Assembly: GCF_012396125.1 (NCBI RefSeq)
Contig: NZ_JAAXOX010000003.1
Span: 465,877 to 529,876, forward strand
Direction: 5' to 3'
DNA: 64,000 bases
Origin: Cellulomonas denverensis
Lineage (GTDB): Bacteria > Actinomycetota > Actinomycetes > Actinomycetales > Cellulomonadaceae
Under the pieces are notes generated by a model that saw only the letters and a program-made list of their open reading frames with translations, had not been told where the DNA came from and ran no database searches. The first letter of the stretch is position 1; every line of letters starts with the position of its first letter. Of the stretch, positions 1 through 10,009 are shown piece after piece. A program made the position numbers and the translations under genes.

Positions 1-1948
1 GCAGTCGGTGGGCGCGGCGGTGGACGCGATCCGGTTCCTGCGCGACCAGGACGCAGGCCGGGCCGCGCTGGTGGTGGCGGACGGTGGCGCGGCGAGCGAG
101 CCGGACCAGGGCGCGGCACCCGCGGGCAGTACCTGGGCGCTGGACCTGGTGCAGTCGCCAGCGTCGATCCGTCCGGCGGTCCGGGGTCTGCTGACCGGGG
201 TGGTGGTGGTCGACGACCTGGCCGCTGCCCGGTCAGTGCTGGCCGAGGCACCCCAGCTGGTGGTGGCCACCCGGACCGGCGACGTGCTGGCCGCGCACCG
301 GGCGCACGGTGGATCGGCGGCGGCGCCCAGCGCGCTGCACCTGCAGTCGGCGCTGGACGAGGCGCGGGCCGGTGCCGCGCGGGCGACCGCCACCGCCGAG
401 CAGTCCCGGTTCGCGCTGGCCGAGGCTCGGGAGGCCGAGGCAGCCGCCCGCGCCGCCTACGAGGAGACGCTGGACCGGCTGAACGAGTCTGACGCCGCGC
501 TGGCCGCGGTCGCCGAACAGCTCGGTCACCTGGGCGCCACCGCCCGGGCGGCCACCGCGGAGGCGGACCGGATCCGGGCCACCCTGGCCACCGCCGAGCA
601 GGCGCTGGCGGACGGGCAGGCCGAACTCGCCGAGCTCACCGCCCGGCTGGCCGCCGCGGAGGCCGAGCCGCAGGACACCGAGGCGGCGATCGAGCAGCGC
701 ACCGCCGACCGGGACGCGCTGGCCGAGCGCGCCACCGCCGCCCGGGCGCAGGAGACCGAGGCCCGGCTGACCCTGCGCACCAGCGAGGAGCGCGCCCGGG
801 CGCTGGCCGGACGGGCCGAGTCGCTGGACCGGGCCGCCCGGGCCGAACGGGAGGCCCGGGAGCGCGCCGCCCGCCGCGAGCAGCAGCGCGCCCGGCAGTC
901 CGCCACCGCCACCGCCGTGGCCCGGGGCGCCGAGCGGGCGCTCACCGCGGTGGAACACGCCCTGCAGCGGGCGGCGGACGCCCGGGAGGCGGCCGAGGCG
1001 GCGCGCACCGAGCGGGAGACCGAGCTGGCGGCGGTCCGCACCGAGGTCGATCAACGGCAGGGCGAGCTGGCCCGGCTGACCGACGCCGCGCACCGGGACG
1101 AGATGGCCCGGGCCGAGCAGCGGATGCGGATCGAGGCCCTGCAGAACCGGTCGGTGGAGGAGCTGGGCATCGACCCCGCGGTGCTGGTCGAGGAGTACGG
1201 CCCGCACCAGGGCGTGCCGGTGCTGGCCGAGGACGGCTCGCCGGTGCAGGACGAGGACGGCGCCACCCAGCTGATGCCCTTCGTGCGCGAGCAGCAGGAG
1301 AAGCGGCTGGCCGCTGCCGAGCGTGCGCTGGCCCGGCTGGGCAAGGTCAACCCGCTGGCGCTGGAGGAGTTCGCGGCGCTGGAGGAGCGGCACCAGTTCC
1401 TGGTCGAGCAGCTCGGCGACCTGAAGAAGTCCCGGGCCGACCTGCTGCAGATCGTGCAGGACATCGACGACCGGGTTGAGCAGGTGTTCACCGACGCCTA
1501 CCGGGACACCGCCGCGCAGTTCGACCGGGTGTTCCCCCGGCTGTTCCCCGGTGGGGAGGGCCGGCTGGTGCTGACCGACCCGGCGAACATGCTCACCACC
1601 GGCATCGAGGTCGAGGCCCGGCCGGCCGGAAAGAAGGTCAAGCGGCTGTCGCTGCTGTCCGGTGGCGAGCGGTCGCTGACCGCGGTGGCGCTGCTGGTGT
1701 CGATCTTCAAGGCCCGGCCCAGCCCGTTCTACGTGATGGACGAGGTCGAGGCGGCACTGGACGACGTCAACCTGGGCCGTCTGCTGGAGATCTTCCGCGA
1801 GCTGCAGGAGGACTCCCAGCTGATCGTGGTCACGCACCAGAAGCGCACGATGGAGATCGCCGATGCGCTGTACGGGGTGACGATGCGCGGTGACGGGGTC
1901 ACGACGGTGATCAGCCAGCGGCTCGCCGACGAGTCCGCCGCCGGATAA
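1..1948 (+). CDS. smc: Chromosome partition protein Smc, C-terminal part (5' end outside window)
   Basis: SMC ATPase of the condensin-like Smc-ScpAB complex that compacts and segregates the chromosome. The reading frame is open from base 2 and enters inside the hinge (AVDAIRFLRDQDAG onwards, then a VVVVDDLAAA segment). A long Ala/Glu/Arg-rich coiled coil follows, to about base 1450. The C-terminal ATPase head has the signature LLSGGERSLTAVALL (near 1650-1690) and the Walker B/D-loop FYVMDEVEAALDD (near 1730-1760). The N-terminal head with Walker A lies upstream of the window. The GTG at 8 is an internal codon, not a start. Stop TAA at 1946. In actinobacteria smc is normally next to ftsY, as here. 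Confidence 0.97.
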   Translation, partial: QSVGAAVDAIRFLRDQDAGRAALVVADGGAASEPDQGAAPAGSTWALDLVQSPASIRPAVRGLLTGVVVVDDLAAARSVLAEAPQLVVATRTGDVLAAHRAHGGSAAAPSALHLQSALDEARAGAARATATAEQSRFALAEAREAEAAARAAYEETLDRLNESDAALAAVAEQLGHLGATARAATAEADRIRATLATAEQALADGQAELAELTARLAAAEAEPQDTEAAIEQRTADRDALAERATAARAQETEARLTLRTSEERARALAGRAESLDRAARAEREARERAARREQQRARQSATATAVARGAERALTAVEHALQRAADAREAAEAARTERETELAAVRTEVDQRQGELARLTDAAHRDEMARAEQRMRIEALQNRSVEELGIDPAVLVEEYGPHQGVPVLAEDGSPVQDEDGATQLMPFVREQQEKRLAAAERALARLGKVNPLALEEFAALEERHQFLVEQLGDLKKSRADLLQIVQDIDDRVEQVFTDAYRDTAAQFDRVFPRLFPGGEGRLVLTDPANMLTTGIEVEARPAGKKVKRLSLLSGGERSLTAVALLVSIFKARPSPFYVMDEVEAALDDVNLGRLLEIFRELQEDSQLIVVTHQKRTMEIADALYGVTMRGDGVTTVISQRLADESAAG

Positions 1949-2047
1949 ATCGCCTAGATCGCCCGGATTGTGAAGATCCGGTGCCAGTTGCGCCAGGACC
2001 CGGGCCGCTCGACGGGCGACTTCGCCGCAGAAGCGGAGGATGGTGCC

Positions 2048-2524
2048 ATGGGCGCGTACGTGGTAGGGGTTCTGCTGGCACTGGTGGCCGCTGTGGCGGT
2101 GATCGTCGTGGCGAGCCGCGGCAGTGACGAGGGCACCAGCTGGCGGACCTTCGTCGCCGACTTCAAGGCCGGCTGGCGGGACCGCAAGAACAAGGTGCCC
2201 GAGCCCGAGCCGGTCGACGTGCCCTTCGACGAGCTCTTCGACGCCGAGGCCCGCCCCGGGGACGACTACCTGCAGCTGGACGAGTTCGCCGAGTTGATCG
2301 AGCGCACCGGCGACCGGGCCGGCCAGATCTGGCACCACGACCGCGGTGCGGAGGACGGTCTGCCCAGCCAGGACCGCGGCCCGTGGTTGCTGCACCCGCG
2401 CGGGCACCGCACCGACGCTGCCGGTGGCGAGCAGCCGCATGCCGACCAGGCCCGGACCGAGGCGCCCGAGCAGCCCGCCCCGCCGCGCGCGCCCCGCCGG
2501 ACCAGCATCTCCTCCCAGCACTGA
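2048..2524 (+). CDS. Small membrane-anchored hypothetical protein between smc and ftsY
   Basis: 158 residues from the ATG at 2048, which has GGAGGA at 2035-2040 with 7-nt spacing; the longer frame back to 1970 has no such site. Residues 4-23 (YVVGVLLALVAAVAVIVVA) form one N-terminal membrane helix, followed by a charged cytoplasmic region with acidic stretches (PFDELFDAEARPGDDY) and a Pro/Arg-rich tail. I do not recognise a domain. Its position between smc and ftsY and its own good ribosome binding site support it as a real gene. Function unknown. Confidence 0.8.
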   Translation: MGAYVVGVLLALVAAVAVIVVASRGSDEGTSWRTFVADFKAGWRDRKNKVPEPEPVDVPFDELFDAEARPGDDYLQLDEFAELIERTGDRAGQIWHHDRGAEDGLPSQDRGPWLLHPRGHRTDAAGGEQPHADQARTEAPEQPAPPRAPRRTSISSQH

Positions 2525-2553
2525 GGCGGGCGGCGCCGACCCGCGCCGCCTGA

Positions 2554-2559
2554 CAGACT
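2554..2559 (+). promoter_or_regulatory. Candidate -10 element for a leaderless ftsY transcript
   Basis: CAGACT ends exactly 6 nt before the ftsY GTG, and no Shine-Dalgarno sequence lies between. This is the NANNNT-6 nt-start arrangement seen before many genes in this window. No clear -35. Confidence 0.45.
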
Positions 2560-2565
2560 GCTCCC

Positions 2566-3729
2566 GTGGACCACTCCGACCTTCTCACCCTGCTCTACGT
2601 CGCCGTCCCCGCCCTGGCGGTGATCGCCGGCGGCGGCACCTGGATCGCCCGGCGCCGGCGCGGCGGTGACGCCACCGGCACCACCACCCTGGAGCGCCCG
2701 GCCGGTCCGGCCGAGGTCGACGCCCCGGAGGCGCCGGTCGCCGACGACGTCGCGGTCGAGACCCCGCCGGCGCCCGAGCTCGAGGTGCCGGCCCCGGCCG
2801 CCGGACGGCTCGCGCGGCTGCGGGACCGGCTGGCCCGCTCCGGCTCGCCGCTGGGCGCCCGGATGCTGCAGGTGCTCTCCCGCGACCACCTGACCGAGGA
2901 CGACTGGGACGAGCTGGAGGAGACCCTGCTGCTCGCCGACGTGGGCGCCGGGCCCTCGGCGGAGCTGGTCGACGCGCTGCGCACCCAGGCCCGGGTGCAG
3001 GGGCTCAAGGACCCGGCCCAGGTGCGCGGCCTGCTCCGCGAGCAGCTGCTGGCCCTGGTCGACCCGTCGCTGGACCGCGCGCTGGCCACCACGCCCGGCC
3101 AGGCCGAGGACGGCAGCCGGACCCCCGCCGTGGTGATGGTGGTCGGGGTGAACGGCACCGGCAAGACCACCACCGTCGGCAAGCTGGCCCGGGTGCTGGT
3201 CGCCGAGGGCAACCGCGTGCTGCTGGGCGCGGCCGACACTTTCCGCGCCGCCGCCGCCGACCAGCTGGAGACCTGGGGCTCACGGGTCGGGGTGCGCACG
3301 GTCCGCTCGGAGAAGGACGGCGCCGACCCGGCGTCGGTCGCCTTCGAGGCCGTGGCCGCGGGCATCGACGACGGGGCGGACGTGGTGCTGGTCGACACCG
3401 CGGGCCGGTTGCAGAACAAGGCCGGGCTGATGGACGAGCTCGGCAAGATCACCCGGGTCATCACCCGCCGGGCCCCGCTGTCCGAGGTGCTGCTGGTGCT
3501 GGACGCGACCACCGGGCAGAACGGGCTGAACCAGGCCCGGGTGTTCGCGGAGGTCTCCGGGGTGACCGGCATCGTGCTGACCAAGCTGGACGGCACGGCC
3601 AAGGGCGGCATCGTGGTGGCGGTGCAGCGCGAGCTCGGCGTGCCGGTGAAGCTGGTCGGCCTGGGCGAGGGCCCGGACGACCTGGCGCCCTTCGACCCGG
3701 AGGAGTTCGTGGACGGCATTCTGGGCTGA
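2566..3729 (+). CDS. ftsY: Signal recognition particle receptor FtsY
   Basis: SRP receptor GTPase that docks Ffh-ribosome complexes at the membrane. 387 residues. An N-terminal membrane segment (residues 5-27) and RRRR anchor precede a Pro/Glu-rich acidic linker (about 45-78), as in actinobacterial FtsY. The NG domain follows: helical N domain from about 80, P-loop GVNGTGKTT (194-202), the DTFRAAA motif, DTAGRLQNK, TKLDGTAKGG and the closing GLGEGPDDLAPFDPEEF motif. All G elements are intact. Start GTG at 2566 is chosen for the immediately upstream -10-like hexamer. Its partner ffh lies at 7297. Confidence 0.97.
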   Translation: MDHSDLLTLLYVAVPALAVIAGGGTWIARRRRGGDATGTTTLERPAGPAEVDAPEAPVADDVAVETPPAPELEVPAPAAGRLARLRDRLARSGSPLGARMLQVLSRDHLTEDDWDELEETLLLADVGAGPSAELVDALRTQARVQGLKDPAQVRGLLREQLLALVDPSLDRALATTPGQAEDGSRTPAVVMVVGVNGTGKTTTVGKLARVLVAEGNRVLLGAADTFRAAAADQLETWGSRVGVRTVRSEKDGADPASVAFEAVAAGIDDGADVVLVDTAGRLQNKAGLMDELGKITRVITRRAPLSEVLLVLDATTGQNGLNQARVFAEVSGVTGIVLTKLDGTAKGGIVVAVQRELGVPVKLVGLGEGPDDLAPFDPEEFVDGILG

Positions 3730-3770
3730 ACCGGACGCCGCAACCGAACGTTTACCTCCGGAGAGCTTCC

Positions 3771-3786
3771 GTCACACCGGTGTAAC
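3771..3786 (+). promoter_or_regulatory. GlnR-like operator upstream of amtB
   Basis: The sequence is GTCAC, six bases, GTAAC, which fits the actinobacterial GlnR half-site pair (GTnAC-n6-GnAAC). The 16-mer is also a near-perfect dyad (7 of 8 pairs). It lies about 85 bp before the amtB start. A weaker TTTAC-n6-AGAGC occurs at 3751-3766. Which regulator binds (GlnR or another) is inference. Confidence 0.5.
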
Positions 3787-3869
3787 ACGCCCGGCGAACC
3801 GTCGAAATCGCCTCGCTCCACGCTGTTCCCCGACCGGCCGCCCGGCTGGCGAGGGGAGAGGCGTTCCAC

Positions 3870-5524
<1,655 letters not shown>

Positions 5525-5534
5525 CGGTCACCCC

Positions 5535-7286
5535 GTGACGACCGGTGAGGTCCCGCACCCCCCGACGGTGGGGGTGCGGGACCTCTCCGCTGCCCGGTTC
5601 GCGCTGGCTCGGCGGTACCAGGACGGTGGGGCCCGGCGCCGGGCGATGTCCGACCTGGTGCTCGGCGCCCTGACCGAGCTGTGGGCCGAGGCGACCGGGG
5701 GTGGCGAGACCCCCGGGATCGGGCTCGGCGTGGTCGGTTCGGTGGGCCGCGGCGACGCCAGCCCCGCCTCGGACCTGGACCTGCTGCTGGTGCACGAGGG
5801 CCGTGGGCACTCCGCCGCCGACATCGCCGCGCTGGCCGACCGGCTCTGGTACCCGATCTGGGACGCCGGGCTCGACCTGGACCACTCGGTGCGCTCGCTG
5901 GCCCAGTGCCGCCAGGTCGCCAGCCGGGACCTGCCCGCGGCGGTGGGGCTGCTGGACCTGCGCCCGGTGGCCGGTGACGCCGGGATCGTGCACCGGGCCC
6001 GGTCCGCGCTGCTCGCCGACTGGCGGTCCGCCGCCCGGCGCCGGCTGCCCGAACTGCTGGCCTCCACCCGGCAGCGCGCCGAACGGCACGGCGAGCTCGC
6101 CTACCTGATCGAACCCGACCTCAAGGAGGCCCGGGGCGGCATCCGGGACGCCGTGGTGCTGTCCGCGCTGGCCGCCACCTGGCTCACCGACCGGCCGCAC
6201 GGGGCGGTGGACGCCGCGCACGCGCACCTGCTGGACGTGCGGGACGCGGTGCAGACGGTCACCGGCCGGCACACCAACCGGTTGCTGGCCGCGGACCAGG
6301 ACGAGGTCGCCGACCTGCTCGGGGTGGGGGACCGGGACGACCTGCTGGCCGGGCTGGCCGAGGCCGGCCGGGTGATCTCCTACGCGCTGGACTCCACCGC
6401 GCGCAACGCCCGCCAGGCCCTGCACCGCCCGGCCCGCGCCCCGGTGCTGGTCCGCGGCCGGCGCACCGCCCCCCGGCTGCGCACGGTCGCCGAGGGCCTG
6501 GTCGAGCACGACGGGGAGCTGGTGCTGGCCGCCGACGCCCAGCCGGAGCACGACCCGGTGCTCGCCCTGCGCGCGGCCGCCACCGCCGCGCGCACCGGGC
6601 TGACCCTGTCGCCGATCAGCGTCACCAGCCTGACCCGTACCCCGCCGCTGCCCACCCCGTGGCCGCGCAGCGCCCGCACCCTGCTGGTGCAGCTGCTGGC
6701 CACCGGCCCGGCGCAGGTGCCGGTCTGGGAGGCGCTGGACCTGGCGGGGGTCGTCACCACCTGGATCCCGGAGTGGGCGGCGATCCGGAACCGGCCGCAG
6801 CGCTCGCCGATCCACCAGCACACCGTGGACCGGCACTGCGTGGAGTGCGCCGCGGTCGCCGCCGGACTGCGCAAGGACGTGCAGCGGCCCGACCTGCTGC
6901 TGGTCACCGCGCTGCTGCACGACATCGGCAAGCGGGCCGGGGCCACCGACCACGCGGTCACGGGCGCACGGCTGGCCGGTCCGATCGCCGCCCGGATGGG
7001 CTTCACCCCCGCGGAGGCGGCCGACATCGCGCTGCTGGTCCGCGAGCACCTGACCCTGTCCGAGCTGGCCACCACCGCCGACCCGGAGGACCCGGCCACC
7101 GTCGACCGGCTGCTGACCGCCGTCGATCACCGACCGGACCTGCTGCACCTGCTGCGCGCGCTGACCGAGGCGGATGCCAGTGCCGCGGGCCCCACCGCCT
7201 GGACCGCCTGGCGGGCCCGGTTGGTCGACGATCTGGTCGGCCTGGCGGCAGGTAGGCTGAGGCGTCCCGAGAATCCCGAGAGGTGA
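5535..7286 (+). CDS. glnD: PII nucleotidyltransferase GlnD lacking the C-terminal ACT domains
   Basis: Bifunctional enzyme that adds and removes nucleotides on PII. 583 residues from GTG 5535. The nucleotidyltransferase centre GSVGRGD (68-74) plus SDLD (79-82) is intact. The GlnD linker ([16 protein letters not shown]) and the HD phosphohydrolase domain ([11 protein letters not shown], then [12 protein letters not shown]) follow. The protein ends just after the [14 protein letters not shown] segment that closes the HD domain. Family members are commonly 750-900 residues with two ACT domains that sense glutamine; neither is present here. Only 10 nt separate its stop from ffh, so no displaced ACT frame can fit there. 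The 3' end contains the ffh promoter. Confidence 0.93.
   Translation: MTTGEVPHPPTVGVRDLSAARFALARRYQDGGARRRAMSDLVLGALTELWAEATGGGETPGIGLGVVGSVGRGDASPASDLDLLLVHEGRGHSAADIAALADRLWYPIWDAGLDLDHSVRSLAQCRQVASRDLPAAVGLLDLRPVAGDAGIVHRARSALLADWRSAARRRLPELLASTRQRAERHGELAYLIEPDLKEARGGIRDAVVLSALAATWLTDRPHGAVDAAHAHLLDVRDAVQTVTGRHTNRLLAADQDEVADLLGVGDRDDLLAGLAEAGRVISYALDSTARNARQALHRPARAPVLVRGRRTAPRLRTVAEGLVEHDGELVLAADAQPEHDPVLALRAAATAARTGLTLSPISVTSLTRTPPLPTPWPRSARTLLVQLLATGPAQVPVWEALDLAGVVTTWIPEWAAIRNRPQRSPIHQHTVDRHCVECAAVAAGLRKDVQRPDLLLVTALLHDIGKRAGATDHAVTGARLAGPIAARMGFTPAEAADIALLVREHLTLSELATTADPEDPATVDRLLTAVDHRPDLLHLLRALTEADASAAGPTAWTAWRARLVDDLVGLAAGRLRRPENPER
7253..7258 (+). promoter_or_regulatory. Candidate -10 of an ffh promoter inside the glnD 3' end
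   Basis: TAGGCT matches the actinobacterial -10 consensus (TANNNT). Transcription would start near 7265, giving a leader of about 30 nt that carries GAGAGGTGAGG, the ffh ribosome binding site. No clear -35 is seen. Confidence 0.45.
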
Positions 7287-7296
7287 GGTCCGCGCG

Positions 7297-8889
7297 GTGT
7301 TCGCCAGCCTGTCCGACCGTCTGACGTCGACCTTCAAGAACCTGCGCACGAAGGGCCGGTTGTCCGAGGCGGACATCGACGCCACCGTGCGCGAGATCCG
7401 CCGCGCCCTGCTGGACGCCGACGTCGCCGTCCCCGTGGTCCGCTCCTTCACCGGTGCGGTCCGCGAGCGGGCGCTGTCCTCGGAGGTCTCCGGCGCGCTG
7501 AACCCGGCGCAGCAGGTCGTCAAGATCGTCAACGAGGAGCTGATCGGCATCCTCGGCGGCCAGAACCGGCCGCTGCACCTGGCGAAGAACCCGCCGACGG
7601 TGATCCTGCTGGCCGGTCTGCAGGGTGCCGGCAAGACCACGCTGGCCGGGAAGCTGGCGCTGCACCTCAAGGGTCAGGGCCACACCCCGCTGCTGGTCGC
7701 CGCCGACCTCCAGCGCCCGAACGCGGTCACCCAGCTCCAGGTGGTCGCCGAGCGGGCCGGGGTGCCGGTGTTCGCGCCGCACCCGGGCAACCAGGGCGCC
7801 GAGGACGACATCGTGGTCGGCGCCGACCCGGTCGCCGTCGCCCGGGAGGGCCTGGCCACCGCCCGGGCCCGGCAGCACGACGTGCTGATCGTCGACACCG
7901 CCGGCCGCCTCGGTGTGGACCAGGTGCTCATGCAGCAGGCCGCCGACATCCGCGACGCGGTGAACCCGGACGAGATCCTGTTCGTGATCGACGCGATGAT
8001 CGGCCAGGACGCGGTCGCCACGGCACAGGCCTTCGCCGACGGGGTCGGGTTCACCGGGGTGGTGCTGTCCAAGCTGGACGGCGACGCCCGCGGTGGTGCG
8101 GCACTGTCGGTGGCCTCGGTCACCGGTCGGCCGATCCTGTTCGCCTCCACCGGTGAGAAGCTCACCGACTTCGAGGTGTTCCACCCGGACCGGATGGCCT
8201 CGCGCATCCTGGACATGGGCGACGTGCTCACCCTGATCGAGCAGGCCGAGAAGGCCTTCGACGCCGAGCAGGCCGAGCAGATGGCGGGCAAGCTCGCCTC
8301 CGGTGAGGGCTTCACGCTCGAGGACTTCCTGCAGCAGATGCAGCAGCTGAAGAACATGGGCTCGATGAAGAAGATGCTCGGCATGCTGCCCGGGATGGGG
8401 CAGATGCGGGAGGCGATCGACAACTTCGACGAGCGCGAGGTCGACCGGGTCGAGGCGATCATCCGCTCGATGACCCCGGCCGAGCGGGTCAACCCCAAGA
8501 TCATCAACGGTTCGCGCCGGTCCCGGATCGCCAAGGGGTCCGGCGTCCAGGTCTCGGATGTCAACGGGATGCTGGAGCGGTTCGACGCCGCGCAGAAGAT
8601 GATGAAGCAGATGTCCCGCGGTGGCGGGATGCCGGTGCCCGGGATGGGGATGCTGCCGGGCTCGGGCAAGAAGTCCCGCGGCAAGGCCCAGCAGTCCCGC
8701 AAGGTCAAGGGCAAGTCCGGCAACCCGGCCAAGCGCGCCCAGCAGGAGAAGGCCGCCGCGGACCGGGCCGCCGGGATCGCGCCCGCCGCCCCCGCCGGTT
8801 CCGCCTTCGGGCTGGGCGGCCCGCAGCCGCAGGACCCCGCCGCGATCGAGCTGCCCGAGGGGCTGGACAGGTTCCTCGGCGGGCGGTGA
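7297..8889 (+). CDS. ffh: Signal recognition particle protein Ffh (SRP54)
   Basis: GTPase that binds signal peptides with the 4.5S-type SRP RNA and delivers ribosomes to FtsY. 530 residues. The N domain is followed by P-loop GLQGAGKTTLAGKL, DTAGRLGVDQVLM, SKLDGDARGG and the closing G domain. The methionine-rich M domain starts around EDFLQQMQQLKNMGSMKKML and contains the RNA-binding SRRSRIAKGSG motif. A basic/Ala-rich tail of about 80 residues extends the C-terminus, common in actinobacteria. The GTG start follows a purine-rich site (GAGGTGAGG). The amidohydrolase starts one base after the stop. Confidence 0.98.
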   Translation: MFASLSDRLTSTFKNLRTKGRLSEADIDATVREIRRALLDADVAVPVVRSFTGAVRERALSSEVSGALNPAQQVVKIVNEELIGILGGQNRPLHLAKNPPTVILLAGLQGAGKTTLAGKLALHLKGQGHTPLLVAADLQRPNAVTQLQVVAERAGVPVFAPHPGNQGAEDDIVVGADPVAVAREGLATARARQHDVLIVDTAGRLGVDQVLMQQAADIRDAVNPDEILFVIDAMIGQDAVATAQAFADGVGFTGVVLSKLDGDARGGAALSVASVTGRPILFASTGEKLTDFEVFHPDRMASRILDMGDVLTLIEQAEKAFDAEQAEQMAGKLASGEGFTLEDFLQQMQQLKNMGSMKKMLGMLPGMGQMREAIDNFDEREVDRVEAIIRSMTPAERVNPKIINGSRRSRIAKGSGVQVSDVNGMLERFDAAQKMMKQMSRGGGMPVPGMGMLPGSGKKSRGKAQQSRKVKGKSGNPAKRAQQEKAAADRAAGIAPAAPAGSAFGLGGPQPQDPAAIELPEGLDRFLGGR

Positions 8890-8890
8890 C

Positions 8891-9976
8891 ATGACCGCCC
8901 TGCACCTGCGCGGCCCGGTGATCGTCGACGGCGACCGGGTCGCGGCGCAGGCCTGGGTGGTCGGCGGCCGGATCACCTTCGAACGCCCGGCCGAGGTCGA
9001 CGGATCACTGGACGGCTGGGTCCTGCCCGGCCTGGTCGACGTGCACTGCCACATCGGGCTGGGCGCACAGGGCGAGGTCGACCGCGACACCGCCCTCGGC
9101 CAGGCCCGCGCCGACCGGGATGCCGGGGTGCTACTGATCCGGGACGCCGGTTCTCCGGCGGACACCCGGTGGATGGACGACCGGGACGACCTGCCGCGGT
9201 TGATCCGCGCCGGACGGCACCTGGCCCGGCCCAAGCGCTACCTGCGGCACTACGCCCGGGAACTGGCCGACGTCGCCGAGTTGCCCGCGGCGGTGGCCGA
9301 GGAGGCCGACCGGGGCGACGGCTGGGTGAAGCTGGTCGCGGACTGGATCGACCGTGACCTCGGTCCGGACGGCGACCTGCGCCCGCTCTGGCCGGACGAC
9401 GTGCTGGCCGAGGCGGTGCGGGTGGCCCACGAACACGGCGCCCGGGTCACCGCGCACACCTTCGCCACCGAGGCGCTGGACGGGCTGCTGGACGCCGGGA
9501 TCGACTGCCTGGAACACGCCACCGGCGCCGACCCGGCCCAGATCGACCGGATCGCCGCGGCCGGCATCCCGGTCACGGCGACCCTGCTCCAGGTCGCCCA
9601 GTTCGGCGCGATCGCCGACCAGGCGGTGAAGTACCCGGTCTACGCCGCGCGGATGCGCCGGATGCACGGCCGCCGGTACGCCCACGTCCGGAACCTGTAC
9701 GACGCCGGGGTGCCCCTGCTGCTCGGCACCGACGCCGGTGGGACCATCGCCCACGGCCGGATCGCCGACGAGGCCGCCGAGCTGCTGGCCGCCGGGATCG
9801 CGGACGCCGAGGTGGTCGCCGCGGCGTCGTGGCGGACCCGGGGGTGGCTGGGGATGCCGGGGCTGGTCGAGGGGGAGTCGGCGGACCTGGTGGTGTACGA
9901 CGCGGACCCGCGGGCCGACGCCCGGGTGCTGGCGGCGCCGCGGGGTGTGCTGCTGCGCGGGGTGCGGGTGGCCTGA
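8891..9976 (+). CDS. Amidohydrolase family protein
   Basis: 361 residues, metal-dependent hydrolase fold. The family metal ligands are visible: HxH in PGLVDVHCHIGLG (about 46-58), a probable carboxylated Lys in WVKLVADW, His in VTAHTF and LEHATG, and the Asp of LLLGTDAGG. The C-terminal SADLVVYDADPRADARVL strand is the beta-sandwich typical of imidazolonepropionase/adenosine-deaminase-like amidohydrolases. Substrate unknown. The start is one base after the ffh stop, so it is probably co-transcribed, although no functional link is evident. Confidence 0.9.
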   Translation: MTALHLRGPVIVDGDRVAAQAWVVGGRITFERPAEVDGSLDGWVLPGLVDVHCHIGLGAQGEVDRDTALGQARADRDAGVLLIRDAGSPADTRWMDDRDDLPRLIRAGRHLARPKRYLRHYARELADVAELPAAVAEEADRGDGWVKLVADWIDRDLGPDGDLRPLWPDDVLAEAVRVAHEHGARVTAHTFATEALDGLLDAGIDCLEHATGADPAQIDRIAAAGIPVTATLLQVAQFGAIADQAVKYPVYAARMRRMHGRRYAHVRNLYDAGVPLLLGTDAGGTIAHGRIADEAAELLAAGIADAEVVAAASWRTRGWLGMPGLVEGESADLVVYDADPRADARVLAAPRGVLLRGVRVA

Positions 9977-10009
9977 CGGGTCGGCCGGTGGCCGGGGCCG
10001 CCCGCCCCG

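Noticed and set aside
1964..1982. CCGGAT/ATCCGG stem after smc as a terminator
   Set aside because: Only 6 bp and no U-tract; too weak to call.
233..2521. Long minus-strand open frame opposite smc
   Set aside because: Shadow of the smc coiled coil; Gly/Arg/Leu-rich with no domain or start signal.
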